This document shows, piece after piece, positions 9,939-19,100 of a DNA stretch of 36,990 bases (position 1 is its first letter; every line of letters starts with the position of its first letter). This DNA comes from Colivivens sp964537205 (GTDB lineage: Bacteria; Bacteroidota; Bacteroidia; Bacteroidales; Bacteroidaceae): contig CAZHZH010000019.1 in the NCBI GenBank assembly GCA_964537205.1, positions 1-36,990 of the forward strand. Direction: 5' to 3'. Both the position numbers and the translations under genes were made by a program. The notes beneath the pieces are model-generated. The model saw only the letters and a program-made list of their open reading frames with translations. It did no database searches and was not told the DNA's origin.

Positions 9939-9946
9939 CAAAGATA
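9939..9946 (-). promoter_or_regulatory. putative -7 promoter element for pfp
   Basis: On the minus strand this reads TATCTTTG, a perfect match to the Bacteroidota -7 consensus TAnnTTTG, about 53 bp upstream of the pfp ATG. No convincing TTTG is seen at the expected distance upstream, only a CTTG at shorter spacing, so the assignment is moderate. Confidence 0.45.
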
Positions 9947-9989
9947 GAAAAAAAATCACTACAAGAGGCGTAGTGCCATAAATAATTTG

Positions 9990-9997
9990 TAACTTTG
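9990..9997 (+). promoter_or_regulatory. putative -7 promoter element for the small protein gene
   Basis: TAACTTTG matches TAnnTTTG and lies 41 bp before the ATG at 10039. The -33 region is not clear. It is divergent from the pfp element, with about 43 bp between the two -7 boxes. Confidence 0.4.
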
Positions 9998-10038
9998 GAG
10001 AACGAAACGATTGTTTAACTTTTAAATAGCAAATTAAT

Positions 10039-10308
10039 ATGGCAAAGAAAAGAATCATCAAGAAAAGCCTGCGTTATGTTATGAGTGACTTGTTCACTGC
10101 AACTATCATAGTGGCTGCCAGTAATAAGGCAGACGAGGCCAAGGTGACAGAGGTGCAGAAGCAAATACTTACAGTTTACAATGACTACAATAGTCGTTTG
10201 AGTAACTATGAGCGTAAAAAAGCAAAGGCTTTCTTCAAACAATTCAAAGAGGAGGTTAATAAGGAAATCGATCACTTGTCAGATGAAATAGACGGCATTA
10301 TCGCATAA
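10039..10308 (+). CDS. small conserved-looking protein of unknown function, 89 aa
   Basis: I do not recognise a named domain. The protein is short, charged and probably mainly helical: a basic start (MAKKRIIKKSLRYVMSDLFTA), an Ala-rich segment, and a long amphipathic helix with many Lys and Glu (YERKKAKAFFKQFKEEVNKEI) ending in an acidic tail. There is no signal peptide or membrane segment. The ATG is at a sensible distance from a TAnnTTTG element, the frame is open from there, and the composition looks like a true protein. Short helical proteins like this next to central-metabolism genes are known in Bacteroidales as conserved hypotheticals. Its partner or role cannot be inferred from context. 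Confidence 0.7.
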   Translation: MAKKRIIKKSLRYVMSDLFTATIIVAASNKADEAKVTEVQKQILTVYNDYNSRLSNYERKKAKAFFKQFKEEVNKEIDHLSDEIDGIIA

Positions 10309-10420
10309 TGGTCTGCCAATAGGTTTATAGTTTATTCCTGGCAAATAACTTTATGACTTATGGATATGCTTTTACGACACCAATGAGTGCGGAAACCTTG
10401 AAATTTTTAGGTTCAAACGA

Positions 10421-10450
10421 TTGTCTCTCGAAACGTTTTATATATCTTTG
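10421..10450 (+). promoter_or_regulatory. promoter for the large secreted phosphatase-like gene
   Basis: TTG at 10421-10423 and TATCTTTG at 10443-10450 are separated by 19 bp, which fits the Bacteroidota -33/-7 promoter (TTTG, 19-21 bp, TAnnTTTG). Transcription would begin near 10457 and leave an AT-rich leader of about 145 nt before the ATG at 10602. I see no clear riboswitch-like fold in that leader. Confidence 0.7.
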
Positions 10451-10601
10451 CAGTGTGGATACCTAACAAGTATCAAAATTGCGAAGATGTTTATATACTA
10501 TGAATTGACATGAATTTGATTTTTAACGGAAAACATTCTTAGTGGAGTAAATAAATATGCAGTAAATAGATTATATACTAAAACAAACAAATGCAACAAG
10601 T

Positions 10602-13600
10602 ATGAAATGCTTCAAAAGAATCCTTTCAGTATGTCTTATGATGCTGATGCTGCCATTGGCGAGCATTGCAATTGAAGACGGCACCTATTATCTTTATAAT
10701 GTAGGTGCAGGAATGTATTTCGAACATGGCGGATCAGACAACTATACCGCTTGTTTCAAACCACATGGTGCCCCTGTCATTTTGACGAATGTGGGCACAG
10801 ACACATACACTATTCAAACATGCGTGGACAAAACCCGTTACTTGAATGAGAGTGGGAAAGTCTACTCTTCATCGTCTGGTGTCAATTTCACTATCAGTGC
10901 AGTTGACAGTGGCACTTACCATATCTCGGTGAATGGCAAGTATCTCGGCTATGGAGGAACAAAGGCTGATTTGTTAAGTCAGACATTGGTCAGTTTCGAT
11001 CTTAGCCTTGGAGACGGTGACGATCTTCTATGGAAAATCTTAAGCAAGGAAGATCTTGAAAAGGAATTCGATAATGCTTCTGAGTCAAACCCTGTGGATG
11101 CTACATTCTATATTGAATGTGCGAACTGGAACAGGCATGATAAGAATCTCGCCGCATGGTCGAATTTTGTGAAAGACATAACTTCTGGCAACTGTAGCTC
11201 ATACTTGAACAACAACTGTGGTTACTTCTATGGTACCGCAACCGATGCAAATCAAGTTCTGACAGGATTGCGCCCGGGAATGTATAAGCTGAAAGCCCAA
11301 GCATTTTATTGCCATGGCGATGCAAGTAGTGTGGGTACAAACTACACTGCCGAAACGATGCCAAAGAAGGCGGTGTTATACGCAGGAACAGCAGAGGTGC
11401 CAGTGGAAGGCGTGCTTGATGAGATTGTAACAGACAATATATATACAACAGGGCAAGCAGTAACTGGAGGATATATTCCAATAGTTAGTACGTATAATAG
11501 TAATGACGCTGTTGAGGCATTCGACAGGGGAATGTATAGCAACAATGAAGTTATTGGCATCGTTGGTTCAGACGGCAAATTGTCTATCGGAATCAAATTG
11601 GTCGATGGTGAGACAGGATCATTTATAGCACACGACAACTTTGAGCTATACTACCTCGGGCCGATAACCACAATAACAGACGAAGAAGTAGAGGCCTTGC
11701 TCGCAACTATACCGACGGGAACAATGACTGCGTCGGTGAAGACTGCGATGGACGATGCGGTAGCCACACTTAAATCGAATGTAACAGCTGACAACTATCG
11801 TTTGGCAGATGAGGCAATTGCCGCCGCAATAGCAAATGCCCAAGCCTACATTAATATAAAGGAAGCTCTCGATGCGGCTGAGGCCACGACTCTTAGCGAC
11901 GAGGCAAGAAAGCAATACAATGAAGCTGTCGCAGAAATAGTAAGTGCATACGACTCGACGCTAATTGAAGGAGATGGCACCTCGGAAGTGGAGGCTGTCA
12001 ATTCTGCACTCAACGATGCTAAGGCATACGATATATCGCAGTCGAATGATAAAACCGCACTTATCACCAATCCACAATTTGATGAAGGAACAACTGGATG
12101 GGAAGGCGATTTTGGCGCGGGAGCCCAAAAGGGACTCTCAAGTAATTACGTAATTACTTGTTATGGAACAGGCTTCGATGTTTACCAAGAGCTAACAGAA
12201 TTAACTCCGGGAATTTATAAAGTACAAGCACAGGCGTTCAGCCGTCCTGCAAGTAATGACAACACATGGTCGCAATATCAGGAAGGTAAAGAGCTTGTTA
12301 ATGAAACATACCTGTATGCCAACGGCGTTCAGAAAAAAGTGCCACTCATTGTTGAAGACTACTTGACTACATCGCAATCGAGCGGCAGTTGGAGTACATA
12401 CAGTTTAAACGGCTCAAATATCTATGTGCCAAACAACTCAACAGCATTCTCAATTGCTTTTTCTGCCGGACTCTATGAAAATGAATTGATTTGCGTGGTT
12501 GGTGATGATGGCAAACTAAAGTTAGGCATTAAAAATGAAGACACTGATAATCCTGTCACTTATGCAGGTTATGATAATTTCCGTCTGACATATATTGGAA
12601 GCACAGACGCAACTGATAAAATTGTAAATCCGCAATTCGATGATGGAACGACTGGTTGGGAAGGAGACTTTGGCGCGGGAGCCAAGAAGGGACTTTCCAG
12701 TAACTATGTAATTACTTGCTACGGAACAGGGTTCGATGTACATCAAACCATAGAAGGACTAACTCCTGGAACTTATAAATTGCAAGCACAGGCGTTCAGC
12801 CGTCCGACAAGCAACGACGAAACATGGTCGGCTTACCAGGCAGGTACGAACCTTGTTAACGAGACTTACCTTTATGCCAATGGAGTTGAAAAGAATGTGC
12901 CTCTCATTGTTGAGGATTATCTGACTACCGCACAATCGAGCGGCAGTTGGAGTACGTACAGTTTAAATGGCTCAAATGTCTATGTGCCAAACAACTCAAC
13001 GGCATTCTCAATCGCTTTCTCTGCAGGGCTTTACGAAAATGAGTTGCTTTGCGTTGTCAAGGAAGATGGTAACCTTACAATCGGAATTAAGAATAATGAC
13101 GCTGACAACTCTGTAACTTACGCCGGATATGACAACTTCCGTCTGACATACGTCAGCAGTGACGTAGCCGAGGAGGAAGAAGACGTACTGGAAATCGCTA
13201 ACGCTGCGGTTGCCGCTTACAAGGCAATTGCCGACCAAGCTGTTGACCATACTGCATTCGATGTAGTATATAATGCAGCTGTGGAGAAACTTGGATCAAC
13301 AACAGACAAGACGGAGATCGTATCTGCTCAAGAATCTGTCTTTGATGCCTTGAAATCTTTGCTTAAAACTGGAACTACAGAGTCGGGACAATTTGACATT
13401 ACAGGACTCATTAAAAATCCAGACTTTTCATCCGATGCAAGTGGTTGGACACAAGAAAACGGAACGTTCAGCTACAAGAGCATAGGAGTCCTTGAGTCTA
13501 CCTCAAGTTCTGCTGACAAGCTGACCCAAGTCCTCACTGGCATGCCTGCTGGCAAATACACATTGAAAGTTCAAGGCTTCTATCGTGCCAGAGAGTGGAA

Positions 13601-15539
13601 ACAAGCTCAATATGATTATGAACATGGAAATGAGGCAGTGAAACTATCACTGCTGTTCAACGATAAGTCGGTAAAAATGAAAAGCATCTTTGATGATGGA
13701 CAATATACGCTCGCTTCGGCTTGCATATCACGTACAGAGGATGTGGGTGCCACAATTGATGGACGCGGATTCCCTCTGATGATGTCGAAGGTAAGTGAGA
13801 CATTGAATCCTGGTGTGTTCTGGACTTACATAGAGGCAGATGTGAATGATGAAGGTGATATAACAATAGGAGTAGGACTTGACGCTTCATCCTATACCTC
13901 CACTTGGACTATCATAGACAGCTTCTGTCTCTACTATGGTGAGCATGCTACGGTGACTCTCGCTTCAGGCGGCATCTACAAGATGTCTGAAGACACACCT
14001 GCATCAGTCGTTCTCAAAAAGAAACTTACTGCAGGAGTTCCGAATCCACTCTGTGTGCCATTCGACATTTCGGGCGATAAGTTCAAAGCAGTCTACGAAG
14101 TAGGCTCACTTTCTCCTTCTAACCGCACAGCTATCATCTATCCTGTTACAAACGTACGCGCAGGTGTACCTTGCTACGTTGAAGTTGATGAGAGCGTTGA
14201 TAGTGTCATTGTTGGTCCGACGGTTCTCAAAACATCAACTGCCGACACTCAACCGGTACTTTGGGATGGTGGAACCATGCTCCCGTATTATCGTACATTC
14301 AGCTGGCGGTCAAATGGCTTTGATACAAAGACCTATGGTGCGGCTTATTATACGACAATAGAGAAACTTGACCTCAACAACATGACTTTCGTGGCAAACA
14401 TAGAGAATTACCAGGTTCGCCAGTTCCTTGACGAGACGTACACAGAGTCATCTTCATCTGTTGTAGCCCAATACAACAAGCCTATTCCTGCGCGTCGTGA
14501 CCTCCCTCATGCAATCGGCATCCCAGTTCCGGAGGAACAAGCGGAAGGAGCAATCGTGAAGTATGGCACAGATGAAAACCTGGTTGACGCTGACACATTA
14601 GAAGTAATTAATGCGGCTACAGTATGCTACATACAGAATCTCGTCCCAGGTACACACTACTATTATGTAGTAGAATCGAATGGACAGACGGTATCCAAAG
14701 GCGATTTCAAAGTTGAAGGACCATTCCGCTCAATCTATGCACCAAGCATCTACAATATACGTGATTTCGGTGGATGGACAATGCAGGACGGACGCGTAAC
14801 CAATTACGGATTGATATATCGTGGAGGAGAAGTCAATGGTTATCATCCTTCTGTCAAAGGTGATATAGAAAGACTTATCGCCCTTGGTATTGGTGCAGAA
14901 ATCGACCTGAGATGGAAAGACACTTACGATCAAGACCGTGAAACGGGAAAGTCCGGCTTTGGGTTCACTCTTGGAGAAGATTATTACTTCGCTGGAGCAA
15001 ACGATTACCTTGCGTCAGACTTAAGCGTAGCAGCGACCCAAAACAGATTGAAGGAAGAGTTCCGCTTCTTACTAAAGCACATACGCGAAGGTAAAGGAGT
15101 TTACTTCCACTGTGTGTTCGGAGCGGATCGTACAGGCTTCCTGGCATTCTTGCTGCAAGGTCTTCTCGGATTCACTCTCAACGATATGTATCACGACTAT
15201 GAATTCACTTCGTTTGCAGCACCAGCGGGCAACCGCAGTAAGAGTGCCATACAGGAACGCATAGCCGTCATACAAGCTCTTGATGGGGCGACCCTCCGTG
15301 ACAAGTTCGAAAATTATTGGGTCAATACCGTTGGAATTACGACGGATGAGGTTGAGGAATTCCGCACTATAATGCTTCATGAGGTAGAAGATACTCCTAC
15401 AGCTATTGAAGAAGTGACCGACCAGACGGAAGAGAAGGCAAATGCCACTAAAGGCATATACAACTTAAACGGACAAAAGCTCTCGAACTTGCAGAAAGGC
15501 CTGAACATTGTTGACGGAAAGAAAGTATATGTAAAATGA
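10602..15539 (+). CDS. large secreted modular protein with C-terminal tyrosine-phosphatase-like domain and T9SS-like tail
   Basis: This 1645-residue protein begins with a signal peptide (1 to about 24, ending LPLASIA). Layout by eye: a beta-rich start (25-150, DGTYYLYNVGAGMYF, possibly trefoil-like); a jelly-roll-like module (about 165-353); Ala-rich helical linkers (355-480); two near-identical 186-residue modules (488-673 and 674 to about 859, each starting NPQFD and ending YDNFRLTY); a second helical linker; a diverged relative (about 930-1110); beta domains; and a fibronectin-like segment (about 1300-1370). A phosphatase-like domain (about 1375-1590) follows, with IRDFGGW (Arg1387-Asp1388) and the CX5R loop HCVFGADRTG (Cys1504, Arg1510), as in the Y_phosphatase3 family. 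The tail GIYNLNGQKLS...KKVYVK resembles T9SS sorting signals. The substrate is unknown; the repeated modules may bind glycans. Confidence 0.85.
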   Translation: MKCFKRILSVCLMMLMLPLASIAIEDGTYYLYNVGAGMYFEHGGSDNYTACFKPHGAPVILTNVGTDTYTIQTCVDKTRYLNESGKVYSSSSGVNFTISAVDSGTYHISVNGKYLGYGGTKADLLSQTLVSFDLSLGDGDDLLWKILSKEDLEKEFDNASESNPVDATFYIECANWNRHDKNLAAWSNFVKDITSGNCSSYLNNNCGYFYGTATDANQVLTGLRPGMYKLKAQAFYCHGDASSVGTNYTAETMPKKAVLYAGTAEVPVEGVLDEIVTDNIYTTGQAVTGGYIPIVSTYNSNDAVEAFDRGMYSNNEVIGIVGSDGKLSIGIKLVDGETGSFIAHDNFELYYLGPITTITDEEVEALLATIPTGTMTASVKTAMDDAVATLKSNVTADNYRLADEAIAAAIANAQAYINIKEALDAAEATTLSDEARKQYNEAVAEIVSAYDSTLIEGDGTSEVEAVNSALNDAKAYDISQSNDKTALITNPQFDEGTTGWEGDFGAGAQKGLSSNYVITCYGTGFDVYQELTELTPGIYKVQAQAFSRPASNDNTWSQYQEGKELVNETYLYANGVQKKVPLIVEDYLTTSQSSGSWSTYSLNGSNIYVPNNSTAFSIAFSAGLYENELICVVGDDGKLKLGIKNEDTDNPVTYAGYDNFRLTYIGSTDATDKIVNPQFDDGTTGWEGDFGAGAKKGLSSNYVITCYGTGFDVHQTIEGLTPGTYKLQAQAFSRPTSNDETWSAYQAGTNLVNETYLYANGVEKNVPLIVEDYLTTAQSSGSWSTYSLNGSNVYVPNNSTAFSIAFSAGLYENELLCVVKEDGNLTIGIKNNDADNSVTYAGYDNFRLTYVSSDVAEEEEDVLEIANAAVAAYKAIADQAVDHTAFDVVYNAAVEKLGSTTDKTEIVSAQESVFDALKSLLKTGTTESGQFDITGLIKNPDFSSDASGWTQENGTFSYKSIGVLESTSSSADKLTQVLTGMPAGKYTLKVQGFYRAREWKQAQYDYEHGNEAVKLSLLFNDKSVKMKSIFDDGQYTLASACISRTEDVGATIDGRGFPLMMSKVSETLNPGVFWTYIEADVNDEGDITIGVGLDASSYTSTWTIIDSFCLYYGEHATVTLASGGIYKMSEDTPASVVLKKKLTAGVPNPLCVPFDISGDKFKAVYEVGSLSPSNRTAIIYPVTNVRAGVPCYVEVDESVDSVIVGPTVLKTSTADTQPVLWDGGTMLPYYRTFSWRSNGFDTKTYGAAYYTTIEKLDLNNMTFVANIENYQVRQFLDETYTESSSSVVAQYNKPIPARRDLPHAIGIPVPEEQAEGAIVKYGTDENLVDADTLEVINAATVCYIQNLVPGTHYYYVVESNGQTVSKGDFKVEGPFRSIYAPSIYNIRDFGGWTMQDGRVTNYGLIYRGGEVNGYHPSVKGDIERLIALGIGAEIDLRWKDTYDQDRETGKSGFGFTLGEDYYFAGANDYLASDLSVAATQNRLKEEFRFLLKHIREGKGVYFHCVFGADRTGFLAFLLQGLLGFTLNDMYHDYEFTSFAAPAGNRSKSAIQERIAVIQALDGATLRDKFENYWVNTVGITTDEVEEFRTIMLHEVEDTPTAIEEVTDQTEEKANATKGIYNLNGQKLSNLQKGLNIVDGKKVYVK
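12063..13178 (+). repeat. tandem duplication of a 186-codon module, two copies of 558 bp
   Basis: Copy A starts at 12063 (ITNPQFDEG) and copy B at 12621 (IVNPQFDDG), an exact 558-bp period. Long protein stretches are identical or nearly so, for example SSNYVITCYGTGFDV and NNSTAFSIAFSAGLYENEL. The DNA copies differ at many synonymous sites, so the duplication is not brand new but the protein has stayed constrained. Confidence 0.93.
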
Positions 15540-15561
15540 TAGTTTAACATAAAAATCAGTG

Positions 15562-15605
15562 AGAGGATGTATCACTATTTACTATTTTGGTACATCCTCT
15601 TTTGT
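15562..15605 (+). terminator. Rho-independent terminator after the phosphatase-like gene
   Basis: AGAGGATGTA (15562-15571) pairs perfectly with TACATCCTCT (15591-15600), a 10-bp stem with a 19-nt loop, followed by TTTTG. It lies 22 bp after the stop codon. Confidence 0.8.
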
Positions 15606-15663
15606 TTTCTGATTGTTCTAAGGATTATTGTAGAAAAAAAATTGAACAAAGTGCATTAAAGTC

Positions 15664-15694
15664 TTGTGAGAGAAAAAAGTTTTCCTTATATTTG
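15664..15694 (+). promoter_or_regulatory. promoter for the aldo/keto reductase gene
   Basis: TTG at 15664-15666 and TATATTTG at 15687-15694 are 20 bp apart, matching the Bacteroidota promoter pattern. The leader to the ATG at 15779 would be about 78 nt. Confidence 0.6.
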
Positions 15695-15778
15695 CCGTTA
15701 GTTTTATGCCGTGTTGTAAAATGAAGCGCAAAGTCAATACGATGGAATAAGTGATGATATAGGTAAATAGATATAACT

Positions 15779-17164
15779 ATGGCTAATGAAGAGAAGAAAG
15801 ATGGAAAGTATATGTCAAGACGAGAGTTCCTGAAGCGTCTTGGTGTAGTTTCCGTATCAGCCGCTGCCCTATGGGGGATGGGACCATTAAGTTCCTGCGC
15901 TGAAGCGTATGACAGGAAGTCACGCAGCCGCCGTGTTTTGCAAGCAGATCCAGGATCGATGACTTATCGTATTAACCATCACACCAATGACAAAGTGTCG
16001 CTACTTGGTTATGGTATGATGCGCTTGCCTCAGAATGGCAGGCAAATAGACCAAGATATGGTCAATGAGGAAGTGGACTATGCGATAGCTCATGGCGTGA
16101 ATTATTTTGATACGTCTCCTGTTTACGGAGGCGGACAGTCGGAAAAATGTACTGGCATTGCATTGAAACGTCATCCACGCGAATCTTTTTATATTGCGAC
16201 AAAAATGTCCAACATGATGGATCATTCGTTTGAGGGTGGCAAGAAAATGTTTGAGGATTCACTGAAGAACTTGCAAGTAGACTATATCGATTATTATTTA
16301 CTTCATGCTGTAGGTGGAGGAGGTTTAGATCAACTTAATGCACGCTTTATTGATAATGGACTGCTGGACTGGCTTTGTGAACAGCGTGATAAAGGACTCA
16401 TCCGTAATCTGGGATTCAGTTATCATGGTGATGTAAAAGTTTTCGATTGGTTGCTTGACAACAATGACAAGTATGGCTTTACATTCGTTCAGATTGAGAT
16501 GAACTATATTGATTGGCGCCATGCGAACAGTGGACGGAAAAACGATGCCGATGCTGAATACCTTTATAATAAATGTGAGAAACTTGGCATCCAAAACGTA
16601 GTCATGGAACCACTTTTAGGAGGCAGGCTTGCAAAGGTTCCCCAAGAATATTCTGAAATGATGAAGCAGGTACGCCCCGATGCCACAGATGCGAATTGGG
16701 CATTCCGCTGGGTCGGAACGCACAGTAACATACTTACGACATTGAGTGGTATGACAACTATGGACGTACTCAAAGAGAATATAGAGACATTCTCTCCACT
16801 TGACCCTATGACAACCAAGGAATATGACTTGATGACACAAATTGCCGATGGTATGTCGGGTATTCCTGTTATTCCTTGCACTGGATGTCAGTATTGTATG
16901 CCTTGTCCGTTTGGTGTAAATATTCCGGGTAACTTTGCATACTACAACAAGACCGTGAACGAGAAGACATTCCCTGAGAAGGGTTCAGAAAATTACAGCG
17001 CGCGTCTTGCCGATTTTGTAAAAGGGTATAAAGACACACTAAAGGAAAGCGAGTGGGCTACTCAGTGTCAGGATTGTGAGCAATGTCTTCCTAAATGTCC
17101 ACAGAGCATCCGTATACCAAATCAAATGGCTCGTATTGTTGAGTTAATCAGCAATAAATCATAG
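15779..17164 (+). CDS. Tat-signal aldo/keto reductase with C-terminal 4Fe-4S ferredoxin-like motifs
   Basis: This 461-residue protein starts with a twin-arginine signal (SRREFLKRLG at about 13-22), a hydrophobic stretch and LSSC, so it may be a Tat-exported lipoprotein. The aldo/keto reductase barrel follows (about 65-340), with FDTSPVYGGG (Asp and Tyr of the catalytic tetrad), YIATKMS (Lys) and DYYLLHA (His). The C-terminal part has two Cys clusters, CTGCQYCMPCPFGVNIP and CQDCEQCLPKCPQSIRIP, each of the type that holds a 4Fe-4S centre. This combination is known in Bacteroidota as a ferredoxin-type aldo/keto reductase family of largely unknown substrate. It has its own promoter and terminator, so it is probably monocistronic. 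Confidence 0.88.
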   Translation: MANEEKKDGKYMSRREFLKRLGVVSVSAAALWGMGPLSSCAEAYDRKSRSRRVLQADPGSMTYRINHHTNDKVSLLGYGMMRLPQNGRQIDQDMVNEEVDYAIAHGVNYFDTSPVYGGGQSEKCTGIALKRHPRESFYIATKMSNMMDHSFEGGKKMFEDSLKNLQVDYIDYYLLHAVGGGGLDQLNARFIDNGLLDWLCEQRDKGLIRNLGFSYHGDVKVFDWLLDNNDKYGFTFVQIEMNYIDWRHANSGRKNDADAEYLYNKCEKLGIQNVVMEPLLGGRLAKVPQEYSEMMKQVRPDATDANWAFRWVGTHSNILTTLSGMTTMDVLKENIETFSPLDPMTTKEYDLMTQIADGMSGIPVIPCTGCQYCMPCPFGVNIPGNFAYYNKTVNEKTFPEKGSENYSARLADFVKGYKDTLKESEWATQCQDCEQCLPKCPQSIRIPNQMARIVELISNKS

Positions 17165-17187
17165 TCGTAAATGCATGAAAAGCAGAT

Positions 17188-17238
17188 AATGAATTGAAAG
17201 ATAAAGCAAAACAATGCGAAATCTTTCAATTCATTTTG
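17188..17238 (+). terminator. strong hairpin terminator after the aldo/keto reductase gene, abutting the next promoter
   Basis: AATGAATTGAAAGAT (17188-17202) and ATCTTTCAATTCATT (17221-17235) are perfect 15-bp inverted repeats with an 18-nt loop, followed by TTGTT. The 3' arm ends inside the -33 box of the next promoter. Confidence 0.8.
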
Positions 17239-17265
17239 TTATGTGATTGCTTTGCACTATCTTTG
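17235..17265 (+). promoter_or_regulatory. promoter for the M6-like protease gene
   Basis: TTTG at 17235-17238 and TATCTTTG at 17258-17265 are 19 bp apart, a full match to the Bacteroidota consensus. The ATG at 17304 follows about 30 nt after the expected start of transcription. Confidence 0.78.
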
Positions 17266-17303
17266 CAAGCGATCAGTTTGTATCGAAATAAAAATGCTGA
17301 TAT

Positions 17304-19100
17304 ATGAAAAGGATTATTCTATTGAGCGCAATATATATGTTTAACGTATTCAACATTATTGCAATACAGCCAGAGAAAACTTGGCGTATTGTCACAATGT
17401 CTGATGGCACTCAAGCAAGAGTTATGTTGAAAGGAGATGAATGGGCTCATTACTTCGTTTCTGATGATGGTAGGATGGTCGACCTTTTAGCCGACGGAAC
17501 GTATGTTTATGCTAATGCGGATTCTTTAATGTTGCAAATAAGGTCACGTATAAGCAGGCACAAAGGCATCGAAAGCAAAATCAGAAAAGATAAGTATTCA
17601 AAGATTAGAAAAAGTCGCAAAGCTGATGCCGTACAGGAAGAAACAGACGTGTCGTCTGATTACCTAAGTTTCCGAGGAGCCAAAAAGGCGATCGTCATAT
17701 TAGCAGAATTTTCCGACCGTTCATTTGTATCTGGAGCTGGAACCTTCTACAATAATATGCTTAATCTTGAAGGATTCGATACAGATGGATCTCCTGGTAG
17801 TGTACACGATTATTTTACAGATATGAGCGACGGACTTTTCAACTTGACGTTCGATGTATATGGGCCTGTGAAAGTTAGTAAAAGCTCAACGTATTATGGC
17901 GGACAAAGAAGCTCATCCAGTGATTTGAGCGGGCTTGAACATGCGGGAGAATTTATTTGTGAAGCCATCAAGAAAGCTAACTCCACATACAATATAGATT
18001 GGACTAAATACGACTGGAATGATGATGGTGAAGTAGAGGAGGTTTTTGTTTTATATGCAGGATATGGAGCGGCCACTGGTGGAAGGCGTGGCACTTTATG
18101 GCCTCATATGTATTGGTTGAGCGCTCAACGTGAATATTATGACGACGGAGATGGCGCACTCAAATTCGATGGCATGATTATAGATACGTATGCATGTAGC
18201 AACGAACTATATGGAAGCAGCGGATCAATAAAGTTGGGGCAGGGTACATTCTGCCATGAATTCTCACATTGCATGGGACTTCCTGATATGTACGATACGG
18301 GTTCTGACGGCAACCGTGGAATGGGTCAATGGGATTTGATGGACGGTGGGAATTACAACTACAATTCCTACGAAGTACTTGGGAATTGTCCGGCTCCGTG
18401 GACTCCTTGGGAACGCCACTTCGCAGGCTGGCTTGATTATACAGAACTGCAAGTGAATGATAGCATAAAGAACATGCAGCCTCTGCTTGAAAAAGCCGAA
18501 GCTTATGTAATCTATAATGACCAGAATCGCAATGAGTATTATACACTTCACAATGTAGGTACTTCCAAATGGGATGAAGGATTGGAAAGCTCCGGACTTA
18601 TCGCAATTCATGTCGACTATAACGATACCTTGTTTTGGCTCAATATAGTAAATACTACAGGTGATATTGATTACGGAACAGAGATCATCAATAATGACCA
18701 CCAACGAATGATTCCACTTGGAGTTGCTACAGGAAGAGGGTTGAATAAGACTTATTACGAAACATATCCAATTAGTTACGGTGTTAATTACGTAGACAGC
18801 ATAACAGATTATAGCAATCCGAAAGCCAGTCTCTGGAATCGTAATACTGATGGTTCATTACTAATGCATAAACCATTGTACGATATCACATACGACTCAA
18901 ATACAGGGTATATTTCATTTAATTATATGCCAGTTGAAAATACTACTGGTATTAATGAGATAATTGAAAATGCTGATAAAGACGACCTTGAAATTTATGA
19001 TGTTACTGGCATAAAGATGCCTGCTACTATAAATCAACTTCGTCCAGGTGTATACATTGTTCGTACTAAATCATCTACAAAGAAGATACTGATACGTTGA
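17304..19100 (+). CDS. secreted M6-like zinc metalloprotease with T9SS-like tail
   Basis: This 598-residue protein has an N-terminal signal (about 1-20, LLSAIYMFNVFNIIA) and a propeptide-like region (about 21-115) rich in Lys/Arg near its end. The peptidase domain runs from about 125, with KKAIVILAEFSDRSF and VHDYFTDMSDGLFNLTFDVYG. The zinc site is HEFSH at 318-322 (Glu319 catalytic), followed by GLPDMYD, as in the M6 (immune inhibitor A-like) family. The end, LEIYDVTGIKMPA...RPGVYIVR...KKILIR, is a classic Bacteroidota T9SS C-terminal domain pattern. It is expected to be exported and surface-anchored or released. Targets are unknown. Confidence 0.88.
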   Translation: MKRIILLSAIYMFNVFNIIAIQPEKTWRIVTMSDGTQARVMLKGDEWAHYFVSDDGRMVDLLADGTYVYANADSLMLQIRSRISRHKGIESKIRKDKYSKIRKSRKADAVQEETDVSSDYLSFRGAKKAIVILAEFSDRSFVSGAGTFYNNMLNLEGFDTDGSPGSVHDYFTDMSDGLFNLTFDVYGPVKVSKSSTYYGGQRSSSSDLSGLEHAGEFICEAIKKANSTYNIDWTKYDWNDDGEVEEVFVLYAGYGAATGGRRGTLWPHMYWLSAQREYYDDGDGALKFDGMIIDTYACSNELYGSSGSIKLGQGTFCHEFSHCMGLPDMYDTGSDGNRGMGQWDLMDGGNYNYNSYEVLGNCPAPWTPWERHFAGWLDYTELQVNDSIKNMQPLLEKAEAYVIYNDQNRNEYYTLHNVGTSKWDEGLESSGLIAIHVDYNDTLFWLNIVNTTGDIDYGTEIINNDHQRMIPLGVATGRGLNKTYYETYPISYGVNYVDSITDYSNPKASLWNRNTDGSLLMHKPLYDITYDSNTGYISFNYMPVENTTGINEIIENADKDDLEIYDVTGIKMPATINQLRPGVYIVRTKSSTKKILIR

